Assembly: GCA_951640165.1 (NCBI GenBank)
Contig: OX621250.1
Coordinates: 10,317,501-10,381,500 of the forward strand
DNA from: Pseudoips prasinana
Lineage: Eukaryota > Arthropoda > Insecta > Lepidoptera > Nolidae
Direction: 5' to 3'
Length of the DNA stretch: 64,000 nucleotides
Shown: positions 57,501 to 63,500 of the stretch, piece after piece
How the letters are laid out: every line of letters starts with the position of its first letter
How positions within the stretch are numbered: position 1 is the first letter of the stretch
The notes under the pieces: model-generated
Told to the model about the DNA's origin: nothing
The model's input: the letters and a program-made list of their open reading frames with translations, nothing else
The model's database searches: none
Made by a program: the position numbers and the translations under genes

Positions 57501-60500
57501 TCGATGTGATCAATTACTTACATCGATATATAGAGTGGCCCATAACTGCCTCTTTGGAAGCGTCTTAACTGTAGGTACATGATTTAAAACATTTAAGCCA
57601 GGTCGGGCCATCAAGTGTTTATTTATATGGTCATGACCAGCATGTTTCTCAATTAATTGAAGAAATGCATTGGATAAAAACACAATTTCGAATAGACGCT
57701 AACGTAGATTACGTTTGTGTAGTAGTGCGTCTGCTGCGTTGGCCAGTCTCCGTTGACATTTGCCGCCGTATGTGAAATTCGGAATAGAGATAAAATAAAT
57801 AAAAAGAACCGGCCAAGTGCGAGTCGGACTCACCCATGAAGTTTCATTTGATTCATTTCAGTTGATTAAATGAAAAGTAAATTGCGGTTTACGATTTATG
57901 ACGCATTAAAAAAAAACTACTTACTAGATTTCATTCAAACCAATTTGCGTTGTTAGTTTACATGGTAATGTACATCATATTTTTTTTTTTTAGTTTTATC
58001 ATTCTCTTATTTTAGAAGTCTGTAACTTCTTGGGCACTCATTTTTCCACTTTGGAAGTGTCTCTCGCGCAAACTAGTCAGTTTAGAAAAAAAATATTTTA
58101 GGAACCTCAAACCCCCAAAATTGTTAATGTTTTTCTATTTTTGTGTAAAAATCTTATTGCGGTTCACAGAATACTACCAAGTTTCAACAGTACGGCTCTT
58201 ATAGTTTCAGAAAAAAATGGCTGTGACATACGGATGGACAGACAGACATGACGAATCTATAAGGGTTCTGTTTTTTGCCATTTGGCTACGGAACCCTAAA
58301 AAGGGTTTTATTCACGTAGACTTTAAAAAGCGCTTGTAAATAGTTAGAACATGTTTGTAGTAATATAGTTGTATACATTAGATATTATTTCTAGTAACAT
58401 AGATTTCTAGTACATCTTGTATGAAAACATTTATAAAATTTATTTTATTACAGAAATGATGATGATTTAGCTATATTTTTATTACATATGGTTCTTTCTA
58501 TATTAAGGTATTATTATTATCGCGGACCTTGTGAGAACTATTATTACTAGAGTGGCCCTTGTAGCCTGGCAACATTCACCTTGCTGACCATCGCCACTGC
58601 TATCCTTGTCACCCTAGAGATTTTGGTTTTAATCGGTGGATACGATACGATACTATTCTGTTGAGCAAAGAGGATAAAAGCCCTACGTTTTGATGAGAAT
58701 AGAAGTAGAAGCCGAAGACCTCATTACCTGCGCTTGAACTTGCTGTTGCTAGACGAAAGAATAGGGAGAATTTAAACTTAATCGAGTGATTTTATTAGTA
58801 GAACACATAGTTTTACATAGGTATGTTGTGATATTGCAGATTTTCAGCCACCACATGAGCATTTAATTATCTACCTATCGAATTTATTTAATTCGATAGA
58901 TAACTTCTGTCAGCTCATTCAATGTTTTAAGGAAATAACCAGCCACTTGTTTTATGTAATTTATCATTTTGTCAAAAGTTTAAATCAACAAAATTGGTGA
59001 ACGTCCGCGGCGTCGTTAAATACGATAACAGTATGTTAATATTAACTTTTTTTCAATGAGGAAAATATTGCGCTTGTACCGCGCCTTAGCAATATTTTCG
59101 ATAAGCTCTTATTTTAATTAAACATTGCATATAATAGCAATCATCGAATTCCAATTAGTGTACTTATTTTTAACTTACTTTTACTGGCAGTCTCGGCTGT
59201 TATTAAAACGGTAAGGTACTCAGAAAGTTGTTTATATTAACTAAATTATACCCAATTAACCGTCTTTTAATAGTCTTTATCCGCTAATGATACGAGATAA
59301 ATATTCATGTCATAAGGATGTAGGCAGGTCATGGACTTACGTGCCGAGAGTCCGTACTTTCCTTAGAGGCGGTTTGATAAACGACCACATCGGTCTTAAA
59401 CGTAAACGGTCGTAAACGTAAAACATGCAAACGCTAATCTACAGCGTACCTAGACCGCGGTTTGACTATCAATCGGAGACCACAAAATTTTGTATTAGTT
59501 TAATGTCAGAAGTGGCTGAAGCTCGAAGCTTCAGAGGGCACGTTAAGCAGTTGGTCCCGGCTGTACCTACACATCACAAATTAAATCCCGAGTTGGGCCA
59601 AAAAGTGATTTTGCGATTTTTCCGTAAAAGGACATTTCTCAGTATCAGGCCGAAGTCTGGAAGTTGGCGGTATTAGACCCCCGTGCCTCGGAGGTCCTGT
59701 ACCTGACCTCTTTCCGGTCGGATCACTAGTCGTCCCATTGGATCATGAGAGTGATGGAATAGAAAGTGCCCCTGTGTTTCCGCACACACTTGTGCACTAT
59801 AATATGTCCTGCGGAATTGGCTAGTCTCCATTGAGACTGGCCGCCGTGGCCGAAATGTAACCACTGTTTTCTGATATGCTAGCTATGTATGGTAGAGTCC
59901 TAGTGACATGGTTTATCAGTTTTGGCATTGAACAAGTCTGACACCGGGCCTTTGTTTATTGTTATTTGCCTTTATTTTAATAATATCAATCAAATAATAC
60001 CTACGAGTATGTAGGAAAATACATCCAGAGAAACGGTCGGCAGCTGAAAAAAATATTGATTAGTGCTTGACATACCTACTTTTATCTAATTTATTTCTTG
60101 GAAAACATAAATCTAATTTTATGTTCGTCTTGTTATATTACTATGATCAAATTATGTTGAAACCAACTCAAGAGCCGAAAACTTTTATATTTTAGTTTTC
60201 GGCCCTTGACTTAGGTTCAAAATGACCTTTTTTATAATAGGTTATTTTTCAGCACCTAAATTGCGAGGAGGTAGAAAGACGAGTATTTATTTTCGATAGT
60301 AAATATAGAAATAAACAGCTTACTAAATTTTTTACGTGAATCATATGTTGGAAAATAAAAAAAATAATAACTACCGCTTAACAACATTTTCAATTTATAG
60401 GATTTGATATTAGTTTTAATTTTTCTACGTTCGAAATTTAAACTTTTAGGGGAGCAGTTAACCTTTGTTTCTATGGGACACTTGGTACGGTATTTTTAAT

Positions 60501-63500
60501 AGAAAAATAATGACTTACTTGAAGGACCCGAACAGAGGTCAAACGGATTGTTTACTCTATTGGAATCATACATCAGTTTCAGCGCGGTCCTTGCGTCATA
60601 TCATAGCTAACCTACAGTTCAAACTTAAAAGCAGCTGCTCGAATTTTTTTTACTTTTATGTCATTAGTAAATCACCCGAAAAATCCTTAAAGACACCTGA
60701 GTATTAAGAGGTCCAAAAGAAAAAGAGAAAGAGACCCTAGAAACCCACCCTAATATTTAGTATCGGAATGCTGTGTAATAAAACATGTATATGAAAGGCC
60801 TGATAAATAAAATACAAAACTATCAGTTTCAAATGTTTTATAATTGCTGAGAAAAATTTAATTCCTCAGTGAGTTTCCTTAAAGTTTCTACCGTCATGTA
60901 TATATGACAAAACAAAATATGCCCAGCACGCCATGGTCCGACCTATTTCGTCATGAGTATAGTTTCTTTTCTCATCTATTTTATTTATTAAAATATCGTT
61001 TACAGTTAGATTATGAGGCCAATAGAGGTGAGGGTGGGCTCAAGCCGTCTAATCAAAAGGTTAATGTACCCTGAGGCGCTCATACATTCATTCATCTTCA
61101 TCGTAGAGGTGGAGCACCTAGGCACGCGGCCAATCTATAGATGGGTGACCCCAAAGTGTGTATAGTGTTTATGTATTCCTGAGCGTCTCCGTGGTTCAGA
61201 GGGCACGTTATGCTGTCGGTCTAGGTTGAAGTCGTTAGACAACTATTGTTAGGCCATGTAAGAGGCGTACTGGTCTACTTGAATAACTGACGCTAGGGAA
61301 ACCACTGCCCATACTATAAAGTAAAGTAAATAATGTGCCCTAAAGATTTTATACTTAAGTAGACGCCACGCTTCCCTCCATAAATCGGCTGAGAGTACAG
61401 GTATACTGAGCTGGTATATAGACTCGTCTTATTCTTAATCTTCACAGATAATTTACCAACAAATGCAGTTAGACTACGCTGCTTCAAATAATTTCAATGT
61501 GTTTTTATTTGTTTTTAGACACGAAGACATAAGAGAAGCCTTTATTTCATTAGTCCACACGATAAGAGGAACAGAGGACAAGCTGGAAAGACATGAGTTC
61601 CGAGAGAAAGCACTCGGAGAACATATCAAAAGAATGCTGAGTGCCCTCGACAAGAAACACAGAGCACTGGACCCATTAAAAGGCACCATATCGAGACTAG
61701 ACGAAAGACTGTCTAATGTAGAAACTATACTATTACAGGTTATTACTTTTTGCTGCTGATTCTAAAATAGTGTTTGCAAGTACTGTCTAATAACAATACA
61801 AATATTTTTTTTATTGATTTTTTTTACATAATATGGTGTAAATTAAACAGACACTGCTTACCATAGTGGCGTGTCCAACGTAAGTGACAGAAAATTTCTA
61901 ATTCACGCGATAACATTCGCTAAGCCTAGGTATGATTTACTTATAGATTGCTATTAATTATGATGGTGGTTCTAGAACTTTTTTAAGCAACAAAATAAAT
62001 TACATTACACTCTTTATTTTATTTTAGAGGGAAGAGAGGGAAAAGTCATCGCAACAGAAGATACAGGAAACGTTAGAAGGCATTCAGAAATCACTGCAGA
62101 TTTTAACAGCTGAGCGGCACCCGTCAGAGTTGGCCAACAGTTTGTCACCCAGTGATGGCGTTCTGCAAAGCCGGCTGGATACTACTGATGCTAAGTTAGA
62201 GGCCCTTAAGACGGAGATGAAGGGACTGAAGGACAGCTTAAGCCCAGTGAGTTCATTTCGTATATTTCGCAGTGATAGGAGTAGGTAGGTACTTTTTCTT
62301 TTTACATCCAAAACTATAAACGAATGATGGTAGATGACATTAACGTTCAACAACAGTTTACATTTTTACTAAAAGAGACAATTTTTTTTTGTTGTGGCAA
62401 GTTCTGCGTATATTTCGGAGTCGCACCGACTAAACCTGCCCTGTCATAGCTTCTTAGCGCATGGTGGGAATAGCCACCCCGGGAACGTGGGTATGTTGCT
62501 CCGTTACTCCTTTTTGCGCCGTGCCTCAGGTGGTTGGGACTGAAAGTATGGGAGGACTTTGGATTGTTCTTCCGGATTGCCGCCTCTGCCAGGCTCTGCG
62601 AAGATATTAAATCGTAAAAAGGCCATCGCCAGTCTATAGCAGGGCCGCATCGAATTTGCTTCAGCCCCACCGATCGCTTACCAACGAAAAACTACTAAAA
62701 ACAAGTAAAAGGTTAATTTTTTGTCCAGGACTCGCTCCGAGCCATGTGCTTAGTGGTTGCGTCCGACGTGAATCCCTTCGAGAACCACATAACTGAGGCA
62801 GAGAAGCTGTTGAACAAGTATGAACTGAAACTGAACGAGTTCAACGGCACCGCCACCAACAAGGTGCAGACAGACTTCGTACTGAGCGAGGTGGCACTCG
62901 CTGATGAGGCGTGGCATAATAAAATGAGTGAAGGTTGGTAAGGTTCATATAGGCTCTACGTAAACCACAAGAAAAAACCGAATTACACCGGTTTATGTAA
63001 TGACATCATCATGATCATATCAGCCGAATGACGTCCACAAAGGCCTACCCCAAGGATCTCCACAATTGCCGGTCTTGTGTTGCCCGTATCCAACGGCTTC
63101 CGGCGCCCTTCCAAGATCGTCGGTCTACCTTGTAGTAGGCCTGTCCACGCTGTGTCTTCCGGTTCGTGGTCGCCATTCCAGAACTCTTCTGTAATGACAA
63201 CAATCGGTAAAAATCGGGCCTAATGCGACAACTCTAAAAATGCCACACAAAACAATTTGTTTGGTGTGAACAAAAAGAATTGAACTATAGTATACGATGC
63301 CTGTGGTATATGGTGAGTAGAAACTTCACCAGCAGGATGATGCCAGTTAGATGTTTAATTATTAGGATCAAAGCGTGACTAAGCGTCTTTTTTTTCATGC
63401 AGCTGGTACGTATGCCTATGTAACGAATATGACAAAGGAAAACATAATTTTAATGTTTTTCATTAATCGACAGTGATGGAACGCCAAGAGAAGGATGTAA

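Larger units (their letters stand above)
49458..61518 (+). other. Intron 2 of the secreted gene (12.1 kb)
   Basis: Bounded by GTGAGT at 49458 and TTTGTTTTTAG at 61518; transposon-rich. Confidence 0.55.

Noticed and set aside
61463..61518. ATG at 61463 as start of the secreted protein
   Set aside because: The sequence up to 61518 is a pyrimidine-rich acceptor tract; no signal peptide results.
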